Source: Cyathus striatus (Eukaryota > Basidiomycota > Agaricomycetes > Agaricales > Nidulariaceae). Taken from it: DNA of 64,000 nt. Below are positions 45,056 to 57,693 of this stretch, one piece after another. The translations under genes were made by a program, and so were the position numbers. The stretch covers positions 248,001 to 312,000 of the forward strand of contig JAOVFP010000016.1 in assembly GCA_025738555.1 (NCBI GenBank). Direction: 5' to 3'. The first letter of the stretch is position 1; each line of letters opens with the position of its first letter. Under the pieces are notes generated by a model. That model did not search any database, was not told where the DNA came from, and saw nothing but the letters and a program-made list of their open reading frames with translations.

Positions 45056-46719
45056 ATGACGGGTGGCCGGAGCCTGAGTTTGGTGGATATATGGAGCGAT
45101 ATTCAGCTTATGCGTTATACGCAACGTGAGCGATATCTTAATTATCTTGGAGGAGGGATGGCGAGGTTGACAAGGGTTTAGTGGCTGCTAGATCTATTAT
45201 TATCTACGATCATCGTGAGTGTTGGACTTTTAATCGAATAGCGAGGAAGCTTAGATTTGCGTCGTGGGTAGTTGTGACATTAGACAATGAAGTGAGAGTG
45301 CGTCTACTCTATGTTGATTCCCTAGATTGACCAGTGATGGCTGTAGGTCAATCTCATATGGGTATGATTCTCCGGTCCGAAACCACAAGCTGTGCACCCT
45401 GATACATAGACTACAGAAAAGCTCGTGGTCAATAGTTAAAGTGCTCTTTATCGTTGTATGATTCCCCTTTACTACTCTGGTGATTGGCTTACCCACACTC
45501 CGTCTAGAATCGTTATTACTCTCTATTCTGGGTCATGTGAGCTTCAACGAGCTGTAGAAACTCAAAAGGATTATTTCTAATTAAAGACTATTCTAGCTTC
45601 GGATATTATGGTATTATTAGTTCTTTTCTTTGGGGTAACCATATTATATATATATATATGCTCATTCGTATGCTGTCAGGGTCTTTCTCTATTGCACTTA
45701 CTACGTCTGTAAGTTTTTTTGTAGTTTCATAACATGCATACCTGCTCACTAGCACTTTTGATCCGATCTAAATAGTTGTGAGTAATTCCAAAGTAATTCG
45801 ACGTGTACTCTTCACATCAGTCTTATAATGATTTCCAGCTGTACGTAATTCATTTAACTGTTTATTTCGTGCTTGCCTCACCTTTTAATATCATGTTACT
45901 GTAGGCACATCGTTCTACCGCTGGCAAGGATGGACGGGGTTAGTTTCTTGTATGCTTGCTGAAGGTAATTCCTCTCAACGTGGGCATTATAGCAGAGAAA
46001 CTAAACTTTCGCTAGCAATATTACAAATACCACTACATGCTCTATATTCATTAAACATGAAAGTAGTAGCATTTATGGTATTTTCCTATATCACGTGTTC
46101 CGCCGCTGCCGCCGCAGTTATGGGTTTCACACTGCAGAGAGTCGAAGGTAAGTCGTCGTAACATTGTGATGGAACGGTTGTTTATCTCTACCATCTTAGC
46201 AATTGTTATACAAATTTCAGGAGGAGTATTCTGTGCACCTCTCAATGTCTGGCCGAAATTTTACACCTTTTGGGTACCGATGCTTGCGTTTGAGACTGTG
46301 TTGTGCACGATGGCGTTCATTCGAGGATTTCAAATATTTATGGAAAAATGGACAATATTCATTTCAAGATCGTCTTTAGTCGGGACTCTAACTCGTGATT
46401 CGGTACTCTACTTTTTGGTGTATGTTTCGAAATCATCACGTTGACATAGAACACTCATGATAGTATAGGATCTGCATAATGTACCTCAGTTGTCTTGTTG
46501 TATGGGTTTTTTTGCCTGTGAGCTGTATCTATGTCCATTCTTTATACACATTAATATTTTCGCTATCCCTAGGTCTCACTTCTTGAGATACCTATTGGAT
46601 TTTCGGTCGCCATGTCTTGTATTCTGGGGAACAGAATAGTTCTGAATGTCCGGAGTCTTAATGAGGGCATTGAAAGGGGACATGTAGTTTTTAGCCTGCG
46701 TGTTCAAACGCGAGGGTGA
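45056..46719 (+). CDS. DUF6533-type multi-pass membrane protein, copy 1
   Basis: Agaricomycete DUF6533 family, function unknown. Pieces joined across short introns: MTGGRSLSLVDIWSDIQLMR, IIYDHLVTLDNE (family hallmark formed by splicing), VNLIW, VLFIV, FYRWQGWTG, helices with MVFSYITCSAAAAAVMGF and FETVLCTMAFIRGFQ, then TRDSVLYFLV and VSLLEIPIGFSVAMSCILGN followed by RIVLNVRSLNEGIE. About seven transmembrane segments are expected. Relative to its paralogue at 57,694-59,572 the C-terminal tail is cut short: a deletion and shift lead to a stop after RVQTRG, about 50 residues early. The start is the ATG at 45,056 aligned with the paralogue. Confidence 0.7.
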
Positions 46720-48115
46720 TTGAGGTGGTTATACTAGAGAATGTATGCTTATATCTATCATTTTCTCTTTGTATATAATATTTCGCGATTTATATCATTA
46801 GAGCGTTGGATCATAGTTAAAATAATGGGAAAACTACTGGTGTGTAATATACAATGGCAGGTTCTTATTGTGTCCATGTCGTCCAATTTGAGCACCACTT
46901 GTTGTTAAGGCAGATGTTTTCAGGGACAAGTACTCCAATATGCATAGGAAGACTCCCCCCCTCAGCTTACCCATTTTTGTAAATCACCTTGTTTGATAAG
47001 TATATTGCCTTGCTTGTCAAGCTCTCACAGGTGAAAATGTGTTCCACTATTCAACCTGCATGTGATTTTTCCCATGTCCCCCATCTGGCACTTGCACACT
47101 CCCTTTCTTTCCTTTACCTTTTGAAGAGGAGGAATACCACTTGGTGGTATCCTCTTGATGAAGAAATCATGTGAGTGGTTGGCATATCCATCCAACCTCC
47201 AGATCCTAGTGAGCTTGCAATAGAGGTAAAGTGAAGGGGAATGCGAAGCTTGATTCTCAGAGTGTATGTATGACACTTATGTAGCTACTGAGATAAAGTC
47301 ATGTGAATGGTAGCATGTGGGTAATGAGGTAGTGGTAATGAAAACAAATGAAATCCACATTTTGCTGTGCAGGCAGAATGCATGCTCTACACTTTGCACC
47401 TTTTCCCTTGACATTATGTAGTGGGTTATAGAACATGATTGCAGTACTTGGTGATATTGGAAGCACTGACCTTGCAATAGTTGTACACTCATACTTACAT
47501 CCATTCAACCTGAGGTACAGTGCTGATCAAAAGTATTGCACAACATGTACAAACAGAGTAGATAAAAGTCCAGAACGAGTAGAATACGTTGTAAATACAC
47601 GTATTATACATTAATAGAAAGTTGAAATAGTGTAGAATCATATGGGAAAGCATAAGATATGATATAAGTGAAAATGAAAGAAAAATTAAGGTGTAAATGC
47701 GAAATGTGCTGTGCAATACATATGTTCATACCTAAATCTCAGAAAGATAAGTGTCGCATTCCTCCCACAAAAAATCGGCGCATCATGAAAATTTAGTAAT
47801 TAGTATTACCCTCTTGAGCCTTCACTAATGCGGCAACGCGGCATGGCATGCTCAGCCATGGTGGATAGGAAGTGAGTATCGGAATCATTATTCTGCTGAT
47901 GAGCTGATGAGAAGGTATCGCATGGGAAACTAAGCTTGTCACGCGGTACGGGTTATTTACATCTGTTGTCAATGCGGGGAAGGCTCAAGCGAGCCAGAAG
48001 CGAGATTAGACTTCTTCCCGAGGAGTGAGCAACAACCCTGTACAACCCTTTATTCCAAGTCAACCAATAATATTTACACTCGAAATGCATCCAAAAAATA
48101 TGTAGTTCAATAGGA
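46720..48115. other. Intergenic region, CpG-poor, with a MITE
   Basis: The decayed DUF6533 tail continues for a few dozen bases after the stop. 47,030-47,750 is nearly CpG-free. No gene is recognised; open frames at 47,025-47,716 are AT-rich and unsupported. Confidence 0.45.
47518..47735. mobile_element. Short mariner-like MITE, about 217 bp
   Basis: The left end CAGTGCTGATCAAAAGTATT followed by GCACA is preceded by TA and identical in its first 20 bases to the element at 35,734. The right end TGTGCAATACATATGTTCAT is an imperfect inverse. The right target duplication is not clear. Confidence 0.5.
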
Positions 48116-50700
48116 TTAAGCATCGGCATAAGCAGCAATGGCACTAGCAAACGCAGCATTAATAGAAGTCTGAAGCGCAGTAGCCTGACTCTTCAAATCC
48201 GCCTGTGTGATACGATCAGCTTCCCGTGGGGTCGCACTCTGAGAAATAATATATACTTACGGGAGCACTAGCAATCAAAGCGTTCTCAAAAGCCGAGGTA
48301 CTAGTATTCAGAGTTCCAAGGTCTTGCTTCACCAACGCTGGGATTCCCCCGATAGGGAGCCCTTGGAACGCTGCCTTCTTCGCGACAATTTGTTGAAGCG
48401 CATGAATAATCGTGGGCTCGAAAGCCGCTACTGCCGCCAGGATCGTTTGACCGTCTGCCTCGGAGAACGGTTTGGGGGAGACACCCTATATGATTGAAAA
48501 TGTAAGTGACAACTCCTTCAACGTAAGAGATGTAGCTCACGTTAACGTCAGTCGTTCCTTTGTTGATAGCAGTGGCCACGTTAGTAGCATCGGTGTGGAT
48601 AGCCTGTTGCACGCATCAGTCATCCACACAAACACATAACAGAAAAATCAAACCAGAGCATTGAGCAGAGATCCACCGGTATTGGGGAACGCAGTAATAG
48701 CAGTGTCGAGAGCAGAAACCTGGGATGAAATCGAAGAGATATCAGACTCAACGTCCGCGGCTGTCGACGCCAACGCGACAGTAGCGAACGCAATGATGGC
48801 GAAGAACGACGATTTGAGCTGAACCATGGTCTGGTAGTGCTAGAAGTAGATGATTTGAACTTGTAATGAAATTTTTAGTATCTACTCCTACATACAGCTT
48901 TTATACATGAATTTCGAATGCACCCACACCATCCATGTCGATGAGCAAGAACAATGTCTACCAAGCTTGTGATAATTCACAGTAAGGTATGAGATCTAGG
49001 AAGAGCGAGGCTTTGATAAATTGTATGTTGTGCGAGAGTCATAAAGCTAAAAAAGTGCAGACATGCTTGCAAAGAAGGAAACTCGGATCTAAAGAAGTTC
49101 AAGAAGGCCGATTTCGAAAGAAAGAGTCACAAGGAGTCGAGACTCATGACAACCGGGATTTTCCACGCGCCTAGAAAGTAGAGAGTAGAAGTTGACGATG
49201 GTAGAACTTTAGACCATACTATACCTTTTTACTTGTCGTTTTTTTTTTGTGTTATGGCGTGAAAGTTATTAATAGATCTTCAGCAATGTGTTTAGGCTCA
49301 TTAGCGCACTCTTGGCGTAAACGAAATATATTATCAGTCTCTTTGAGTGTTGAGTTGGGTGAAGATATCCACGTAATTATATTTACTCTTTCAACCGCAG
49401 TTACAGTTAGAAACTCACATGAATCCAAAATAACGACAGAACACTGAGAACAGAGCATCCGCTCCTCAGGCTCGTGAAATTGCAATTCAGTCTCAAATGC
49501 CACAATCGCGCCATATATACGACCTATCAGGTGCTAGGCTTCCTCCGTATGATTGGTTGTGAGCCATCTACACAGAAAAGGGAGTAAGGAATATCACTAA
49601 GGATACAATGGATCCACTGCATGAGAAGCGTAGGAAATATACTTCGTCCCATGACTTACTTGCATGACTGTATGATCTGTCACTTGACTCTGTTTTGCAT
49701 GCGGTACATGATCGCTGCGCCCACTCAGCTAAATGATTAGAAGGTTATCGGAGAGATATTCCGTTGGAGGTCCAATCACGTTCTTGTAGTACCGGGAAGT
49801 TCTGGATGAAAGAAAAGCGGCTGCTAAAGACACTGTCAATTATAGCTGTCAACGTCAAGTATGGTAGATGGCTCCTTCCATCCGGCGGCCGCTAAACGCT
49901 GGATTTTAATTGACTTGTGGAATAGATTAACCTGTGTTACGATGCGGTGTGTAGCTATTGTGTTCAAATGAAAAGGACGATGCACTACTTTTGTAGGAGA
50001 CCCTCAGGCGCATTGCTGGTTGATCCATTCATTAGTGTGGTTCGACCACCAGAATGGGGTCGCATATGTCGCACGTAGAAATTTTAGTTCATAAACGAAA
50101 TCTTTCAGCGTCTATTGTTATTGAAAATGGTATTAAAGCAACAAGATGAAAGGGGAAGAGGGAAAAATGCAACTTTGCCTTAGCGCCTAGTTAGCGCTAA
50201 TCGCCTGTTCTTGATGGTTATGTCACGAAAACTTCCAATTTCATCTAGCGCGTTTGAAAAGACGAGACGCCGGCAATAATACATATCTGGAGCGTTTAAG
50301 CATTAACGTTCAACACGTTCAACATAGAGTCTTTCAATATTGCAATACTCAGCGCCCATGCACACGGCACGCACATTGACGTACAAGCATGGCAGTGATT
50401 CTCAATCGCATCGCGGATTCGGAAGAGTTGTGACAGTAATTGTAAGCACCGTCGTTTCTCGAAGCTTGAAGTTGAGGGTTATGATAACTCGACATGTAAT
50501 AAATTTGAATATTATTTCAGGTCTACCAGACAATGTCCATTTTCCATTCCGAGGTATTTGCTTCATCATGTATCATGTACGTCATTATGCGCATCGGAGT
50601 TTGAAGCGCTCGAATCTGGGAGACATCCAGCCAGCCTCACCCTGATTCTCTTTCCTTTCAACCACCATCATGTCAACTTTTTCATCCATACCATATTCCT
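47780..50700. repeat. Duplication block D, copy 3
   Basis: Holds the intact HsbA gene and an uninterrupted upstream region; serves as reference for the insertions in copy 2 and the deletion in copy 1. Confidence 0.8.
48116..48827 (-). CDS. HsbA-like secreted protein, intact copy
   Basis: Hydrophobic surface-binding protein A family (PF12296-type), 194 residues in four exons. Signal peptide MVQLKSSFFAIIAFATVALA, then a helix-rich mature part: SSISSQVSALDTAITAFPNT, NVATAINKGTTDVN, SEADGQTILAAVAAFEPTII, ALQQIVAKKAAFQGLPIG, GTLNTSTSAFENALIASAP, and the last exon SATPREADRITQADLKSQAT ending AYADA. All three introns are GT-AG and keep the frame (for example GTGAGCTACATC to ATCATATAG). Likely secreted, binding hydrophobic surfaces such as plant cuticle; that role is known for Aspergillus HsbA and inferred here. 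Confidence 0.88.
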
Positions 50701-52726
50701 CGCACTCAATCCATATACTCTTACTATCTCTCATTTGGCATTCTCTTCAGTGCTTTTCGGTACAGGTAAGTACTTCCTCCGAGTCTTCAACGTTGTGGTG
50801 GCTGACCGTCCCTCTGGCAGCGTCTCCTCATTTATCGTTCTGCTCTCCGGTGAAGGTAGGGTTTATCTCGTTCCTTTCAGTCGATACTGACCCTAGTTGA
50901 GTCTTCTTTTTTAGTCGTTCACATTTCCCAAGTCCTTGGTCGAGTCGCCCTCCCTTACATCGTTTCAAGTGTCAGTATCCTGTTTTCTTCTGCATGATTG
51001 TCTGCTTACTAACGTTATTCCACCATTATACTCTAGCAAACAATGTCGACCTTCGCCTCGCCTTCGGTATCCGCAGATGTCTCGGGGTCGTGGTAGCTGT
51101 CAGTTTTGAAGAGATGCACACTCTCCTGTCCGTCTCGGCAACTTCTCACTCCTCCCTTTGTCTCCTGCAGCAGTATCTTTGGTTCTGGGTCTTGGGCTGA
51201 CTGGGTATAGTGGGAAATCTAACTGGTCTCTGGCGACAACATCCGATATCTCGAACCTAATCCCTGGCTTTCTGATCGGCAAATACGTGTTGTACTCACC
51301 AGGTCTGGCTTACACCACATCCACGGAACTTGGGATTGGCGTCGAACACGCAAATTTGTTCGGTAGCGTGTCGTTTGTCTGGCGGATCAGTGCTGTCCAC
51401 CAGTTCGTTGACGCACTTATGTCGTCAACACTCTGATAGATCCTCCGTGAAATATATGCTGTACGCACCAGGTTTTACATTCATTAACGTGCGATGTGTG
51501 CGACTTAGGTTTGGCGTTGAACTCGTGTATTTGTCTGTCATTTCGACCCCGTTCCTATCCATTATATCTGGTGGCTTTCTTTGGCTTAGACTTTTAGCTA
51601 GTACTTCTTGGTCTTTCTTGGATACTGGTGCTCGCTCTCTTGACTGGATAGCCGTTTAGTCTCATGCTAACTGGTAAATCTGGCTGGTCTCTTGGCACAC
51701 TCGAAACTCATCCCTGGCTTTCCGACAGGCAAATACGTGCTGTACCCACCAGACCTGACATGCGCAATGTCCACATAACTTAGGTTTGGCGTTGAAGGTA
51801 CATATTTTTCGGTAGCGAGTCGTCTGCTGGCGAATCCGTGCTGTCCACCAGGTTCGGGTCTATACCCAACTTAGGTTCGTTGACACACTTTTCGTCAGCA
51901 CTCTGATAGATCCTCCGTGAAATATGTGCTGTACCCACTAGGTTTGACCGTGTGCTTAGTCCGATTTAGGATTGGTGTTTAACTCTCGTATTTGTCAGTC
52001 GTTTCGACCCCGTTCCTATCCGATATCTCTGGTCTTGCAGGTTATTGTCTTGGTCTTTCTCGAATTCTGGTTCTCTCTTTTGGCACAGCAGAAAATAAAG
52101 GTACGTCTTCCCAGGGTGGGTGGGATACTTGCTATCCTTCCTCGTGCTCCCTTGTCGTGGGTCCTGGGCTTAAGACTTTGTGTTTGCACAAGTCGAACTA
52201 AGAGCACGTTAAACTTTCTGTATGTACATACTAGACTATTATATGATACTTGTCAAATAAAATCTGATGAGGTGGCATGCCTGCAGCTGTAATGCATCGG
52301 ATAGTCTTCTGTGTTCCGGTCAGCACGTCATCCAACGGATGTAAATATTAGAGACGGATGAACGTAAATACGTTCGACCTAGAATCGTTGCTAATAAGTG
52401 GGTTGCTTATCAGATAAACATATGATATGGTTTACGCAACATGACTATTGTCAGCACCGTAGGCGGCGAAGTACTCCGGCATAGTACAAGGCCGCAAATT
52501 ACCACTGCGCTAATGAAAGTGCGACTTCCTCCGCTACTTTCGTGCTTCAGATGGATACGTACATCTCCGCAAGAACGTTTGAAACAGCGCCAACACAGCT
52601 CTGCAAATCCTCAGCACCTTTTTGGCACTTCGCAGGTAATATAAAAAGGATGGCTTCGTACGCTGAAGAGGGCACAATCCAAGCACAAGATTCAATTCAC
52701 TCTGCAGTTCTCAACATCCTTATCAT
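48828..52726. other. HsbA3 upstream and repeat-rich intergenic region
   Basis: 48,828-50,700 is the upstream part of block D. 50,700-51,310 is related to 43,731-44,210. No convincing gene is seen, although frames such as 50,670-50,900 (MSTFSSIPYSSHS) begin at a conserved ATCATGTCAACTTT and may be the 5' exon of an unrecognised gene shared, in decayed form, by all D blocks. 52,040-52,726 is unique DNA upstream of the monooxygenase. Confidence 0.35.
51262..52035. repeat. Tandem repeat, ~445-bp units, two copies
   Basis: ATCCCTGGCTTTCTGATCGG with GGCAAATACGTGTTGTACTC at 51,262 returns as ATCCCTGGCTTTCCGACAGG near 51,711, and TGATAGATCCTCCGTGAAAT occurs in both, as does TTTCGACCCCGTTCCTATCC. The units contain many indels. 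A single related piece is at 44,148. Confidence 0.75.
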
Positions 52727-54839
52727 ATGTCTACCCCCGTTTTGATTGTAGGTTTCATACTTCTTGCAATAACCTTCATATTCATATAGTTGCAATAGGT
52801 TGGTGCAGGACCATCTGGGCTAATCCTAGCCCTGTCCCTTCTGCAAAATGGGGTTTCTGTTCGAATCATCGAGAAAGAAGTGTCTCACCGTGTTGGAGAA
52901 AGAGGTGCAGGCGTGATGGTACGTTTAAATTCAGATATTTTGAGAGTACCTAGCTGATATAACCAAAGCCGCGCACTCTGGAGCTCCATAACTATTTGGG
53001 AACCCTTCCTGACGCCCTCAAGATCACGAAACGATTTCCTCCGCTTAGAATGTATGCGCCCGGAAGTACCAAGTCACTTTTTGACCGAGAAATGGCTCCT
53101 TACGTCGAGTCCACTCCCCATATTCCTTACGTATGTTCATTCAATTCTGCATCTCTTGGTCGCATCATGACACATCCACAATTAGTCGAACCCTCTAGCC
53201 CTTGGGCAAAATCATCACGAAGCAATCCTTCGTTCGCATATCAAGAAATTTGGTGTTGAGGTCGAACTTGGAACGACCCTTGAGACGTTTGAGCAGTTTG
53301 ATGATCACGTCGTAGCACACCTCGTTAAATCAGTTGGGGACACAACAGTTGCAGAAACGGCTAAAGCATCTTGGCTTGTTGGAACGGATGGTGCACGCAG
53401 CGTTGTTCGAAAACAACTCAACTGTTCGTTCCTTGGAGAAACCTTTGACGGTGAACAGATGGTCGTTGGTGATATAAATGTAAAAGGACTCGATTCTGCG
53501 GTTAGTCACTTATCATATATACACTTCCAGGAGGTTCTAAATGTTGGTACTGCAGTTCTGGCATATCTGGGGTGATCCTAAAGATAAAGCGTGAGTTTAT
53601 TCCACTATGATCATTTAAAATATTTACTCATAATATGCTCAAGGGCGTCAATACGCCCTTCTGGCCAAGATTCAGAGATCTTCAATTTCGTTATCCTCGG
53701 AAAGAACGCAAATCATGATGACCTGAACTCCAGTCGCGAGAAACTCGTTTCTTTCCTGTATGAAATGACAGGATCGAAAGATTTAATAACCTTTGGGGAC
53801 GTGATATGGAACAGTGTTTATCGGTAAGTCACTCTTTATTATCTCTCCAGTACGTCAATGATTTACACAGTTATGCAGCGCCAACGTTCGCATGGTCGAT
53901 AAATTCCACGTGGGCAGGGTCTTCATTGCTGGAGGTGTGTCTAATGACTTCATTCTAGATTCAAACGTTTTGACGTGTGTCTTAGATGCTGCCCATTGCC
54001 ATAGTCCCACAGGAGGCCAGGTACGTGGTGAAATCGTCTATTGGAGCAATTACTAAATTTCCACGCAACAGGGTATGAACTCTAGTGTACAAGACGCGGT
54101 ATGTCAATCACCACAAACGATTTACGTACCTTAACTGATCAAATATATTTAGTTCAACCTCGGATGGAAACTTGCTCTTGTCATTCGAGGCCTTGCACCC
54201 ATCACTCTCATTGACACCTACGACGAAGAACGACTCCCCGTAATCAAAGAAATGCTCCAGAAAACAACCGTTCTCCTAAACCAGACAGTCAACCCGAAAG
54301 ACCAGAACGACAGAGACGCAGCTATGCATCGCGGAGTGGAACTGCACATGCTCGGAGTCAACTATCGCAGCAGTTCCATCGTATTCGACGACGATACCCT
54401 CGAGAGGGCTATAGGAGCTGCGTATGGTGTCGATAGTGCATTTGCTGCGAGAGCTGGTGATCGAGCACCTGATGCACCAGGTCTGGTGCAAGTTACCGCC
54501 CCAGAAGGGAAAACGAGCCTTTTCGAGCTGTTTAAAGCTAACTATCATACAGTGCTTGTATTTGGAGGCGCTGAGCAACACGAAGGGTTGCTTTCGAGTG
54601 TCAAGAAGCTTCCTAAGGGATTGGTGAAGACCGTTCTGGTCCTTGGAGCTAAGGACGAGAAGCCAGCTACAGCTGGAGAATTTGACGTCGTCGTCGCTGA
54701 TGCCGAAGGTTATGCACGTGCGGGGTATCATGTAGGAGATGAAGCCAAGTTTGTCGTTGTTCGTCCAGATGGTATTGTCGGTGCTCGCGTTGCCACTGTT
54801 GCCAACGTAGAGAAGTACTTTTCAAAGATCTTCAATTAG
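52727..54839 (+). CDS. FAD-dependent aromatic-ring monooxygenase
   Basis: Ten exons (52727-52747, 52799-52918, 52969-53130, 53186-53500, 53556-53590, 53644-53823, 53879-53934, 53986-54020, 54072-54098, 54153-54839) sum to exactly 546 codons, giving 545 residues. Class A flavoprotein hydroxylase (FAD_binding_3): VLIVGAGPSGLILALSLL (GxGxxG, residues 9-14), RIIEKE, RGAGVMPRTLELHNYLG, the DG motif LVGTDGARSVVRKQL, and GDAAHCHSPTGGQGMN around D297 (second FAD motif), then QDAFNLGWKLALVI. The C-terminal 170 residues, from about GLVQVTAPEGKTSLFELF to VVVRPDGIVGARV, are the thioredoxin-like domain of phenol-hydroxylase-type enzymes. Such enzymes hydroxylate phenols with NAD(P)H and oxygen; the substrate is unknown. 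It converges on the MFS gene 240 bp away, consistent with a degradation/export pair. Confidence 0.92.
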
Positions 54840-55075
54840 AATGTGCAAGCCATATCACTTACATATGCTTTATACCAATGTCATTTTCTGTACCACCGTT
54901 AATATAGGCTCGGTTCTCCCTGTGTTTTTAGAGTGATCCCAGCAACTTTTAAATTTACTCCACTGGTAGAAGTCTATTGTCGGTTTTTAGAACTAGCAAA
55001 TACAGATTTCACATCCTATAAAGTCCTCGTTATATTTAAACTTCTATCCTATCCCAAAATACCATCCAAAACCCC

Positions 55076-57372
55076 CTAAGTCCGTCTAACAAGCGGCTTC
55101 TCAACAATAAACAACGAAGAAGCCAACGCAAGACCAGACATAACCAAACTAAAATAAAACGTCACGTGTATAGCAGTTTCATACGATCCCCTTACGACCA
55201 CGCGCATATCCGGGTCCAGCGTCTCTATGTACTTGAGCGATTCACGAACACGACGGACGATCTACAATTTTTCTCTAAGCGCTTTCCCGAATTATAGAAA
55301 GAAGGGATGAATGTACCTCTTCTATATCAGTCCCGACAAGTTTCTTACGCAGATCAGCGCGCAATGTGTCTTGTACTATTGCGCTTCCTACCGATATACC
55401 GATGGAAGATCCAAGTGAGCGGAATAGATATGACACTGCGCGCTTCGTTCAACACGGGAATTTGGAGTAAATGGGCGGGGATCACATACCTGCTGTGGCA
55501 ATTGCTTGATCTTCTGGGCCCGCATTTGCAATAAGAGATATTAAACTCGTCGTGATGCCCGATCCTAAGTATCGACTATTAGCATCAAACCAGACATACA
55601 ACGACGAGTGAACTCACCATTTCCATAGCTAGACAATCCAAGACCTATCCAATACAATCAAAAACGACGCACAAAATATGATAGAAAAACCTACCAATAC
55701 CCATAGCCACCAAACTCTCAAACACAACCCCCGAAGCAACAGTCAACATCACCGTCCCACACAAAAATACAGCATACACAAAGACAGTCAACATATAATA
55801 CCTCCCCGTAGCCTGCATAATCAATCCACCGCTCAACGACCCCACCAGGCCCATCACCACACTAATAATCAACCACAGTCCCGCTTCGGATGCACTTTTC
55901 CTTAGTACAGCCTGGAGATACAATGGGAAGTGAAAGATAATACAGAACGCCGACGCGACCCCGAATAAATTGACAAGGTAGCTCGCTATAAGTGCTCTAT
56001 TGGCAATAATCCGCTTCGGAGCGAATGGTTCCCTTGCAAATTTTAACTCGATAAGTCCGAATAAGATTCCAACGAGAATGAAGAGGATAAGTGAGGATAT
56101 GGTGTACTTGTCGTTCCATGATTTGTTGCTTCCTCTGTCGAGCCCCAGAAGGAGGAAGAATACGGATAGAACGAGTGTAGCGGCTCCTCCGAAGTCGATT
56201 CTGCGGATTTTGGTGTTGAAGTCGGATGTTTCTTTCTCTGGGAGGGATAAGGCTAGGCTGACGGATATGATTGCGATGAGCGCAATGGGGACTTGTATAA
56301 GAAATGACCTGTACACTCCATATCAGCTCTCCAAAGTAGCAGAGTATGCATTATCAATTACCATCTCCATCCAATAGTATCAGCAAAATACCCTCCGAGG
56401 GACGCGCCCACCGTATTCCCAGTAGCCCAAACTATATTTAACACCCCTGGTTATTTGGGGTCCAAGTACAGAAGGTAAGCATGACGGCTTTCTCATGGAC
56501 GCACAGCTGCAAAGGGAAAAAATTACCTTGCCAAGTACCCCGTGAGCGGAGAGGTACAACATCGGACATAATGATGCTGACGAGGCTAGTAGGGTTTGGG
56601 TAAGCACGGGACACCGGGTGGGTACCCATCATGGATTTGGAGCTGAGACAAAACACTTACGTTTGCATGCCTCCTCCCCCAATTCCTGTAAACGCACGAG
56701 CAGCAATGAGCTCGTTCATGTTCCTCGCTAGTCCGCAGAGGAGGCATCCGATAGCAAAGATGGTATAAGCGAAAATGAGACAATTCTTCCTGCCGAAGAT
56801 GTCGCTCAGTTTCCCATACAAAGGTCTATCACGTCAAATCAGCCCTAGCAAAAAAAACAACTCATGACATGCGAGGGTGACAACGTACTGAAAGCTGGTG
56901 ATAGTAAGGAAATATGCAGTCGCTATCCAACTGGTATTCTGCAACTGGTTGAGTTCGCTACCAATAGCAGCGTATGCTAAATAACATAGTGACCATCGCT
57001 ATATTAATTGTGACCGGCATCAAGGGCGCTAGAGCTTACAAGAGACGATAATTGTGCCATCCATCGCAGTTAAAAAGATGCCGACAGCCATCGGTAGAAC
57101 CTACATATCGATGCGTACACATCTACACATCAGTGAATCAAAAGAAGAAAGTAGGTAGAAGCACGTACAAACGTAAAGTACGACTTCATAGGCGGATCCT
57201 GCTGAGCTTGGTGCTCGACACTCGAAATATCCCGATGGACGCTCGTCGCAGAACCATTGATAGACGCACTATCAATCGTGTAGCTCGCCGGCGTATCATT
57301 CTGCGAAGACTGAGAGAGCAGGGGCGTTCTCTCAGAGTCGGCTGCTGTTTTGTAGGTTTTGACCTCAGACAT
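55076..57372 (-). CDS. MFS transporter, DHA2/Fnx1-VBA type
   Basis: Proton-coupled export-type carrier expected to have about 14 transmembrane helices. The N-terminal cytosolic tail contains SERTPLLSQSS (possible acidic-dileucine vacuolar sorting signal). Then AMDGTIIVS at helix 1, TSWIATAYFLT, the loop-2/3 motif PLYGKLSDIFGRK, NMNELIAARAFTGIGGGGMQ, VVSIIMSDVVPLRSRGTWQG (motif C-like region), IGWRWSFLIQVPIALIAI, FGGAATLVLSVFFLLLGLDR, ELKFAREPFAPKRI, FPLYLQAVLRKSASEAGL, GSIVQDTLRADLRKKLVG-type end and VEKPLVRRT at the C terminus. It has many short introns. The preferred start is the Met of MSEVKTYKTAADSERTP at 57,372; an in-frame Met at 57,486 is the alternative. Paired tail to tail with the monooxygenase. 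Confidence 0.85.
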
Positions 57373-57693
57373 GGTGTGGTGGGCGGGGGGAGACAGTTGA
57401 TGTTCAGGACCGTGGAGAGTGGGGAACTCATCGCCGTCGGAAGCGACTCCGAAATTTGGATCCAGTGAGAGCGTTTGCGCTGTCACGTGCGCACCAGCGC
57501 GTGCGGCGTTATGGCATATTTTAGCGTCATTGATTGCCGATGCGGCGGCTAGCCCACCGCAATTGACTCAGATAAGAACCAGGAACATCTCACAAGAACT
57601 GAGAAGACGCCGTAGACTTGTCGAAGACTTCAATTTTACAATCTACATAACAAACTATATAACAAGATAACATACAATACACTAGTGACACAT

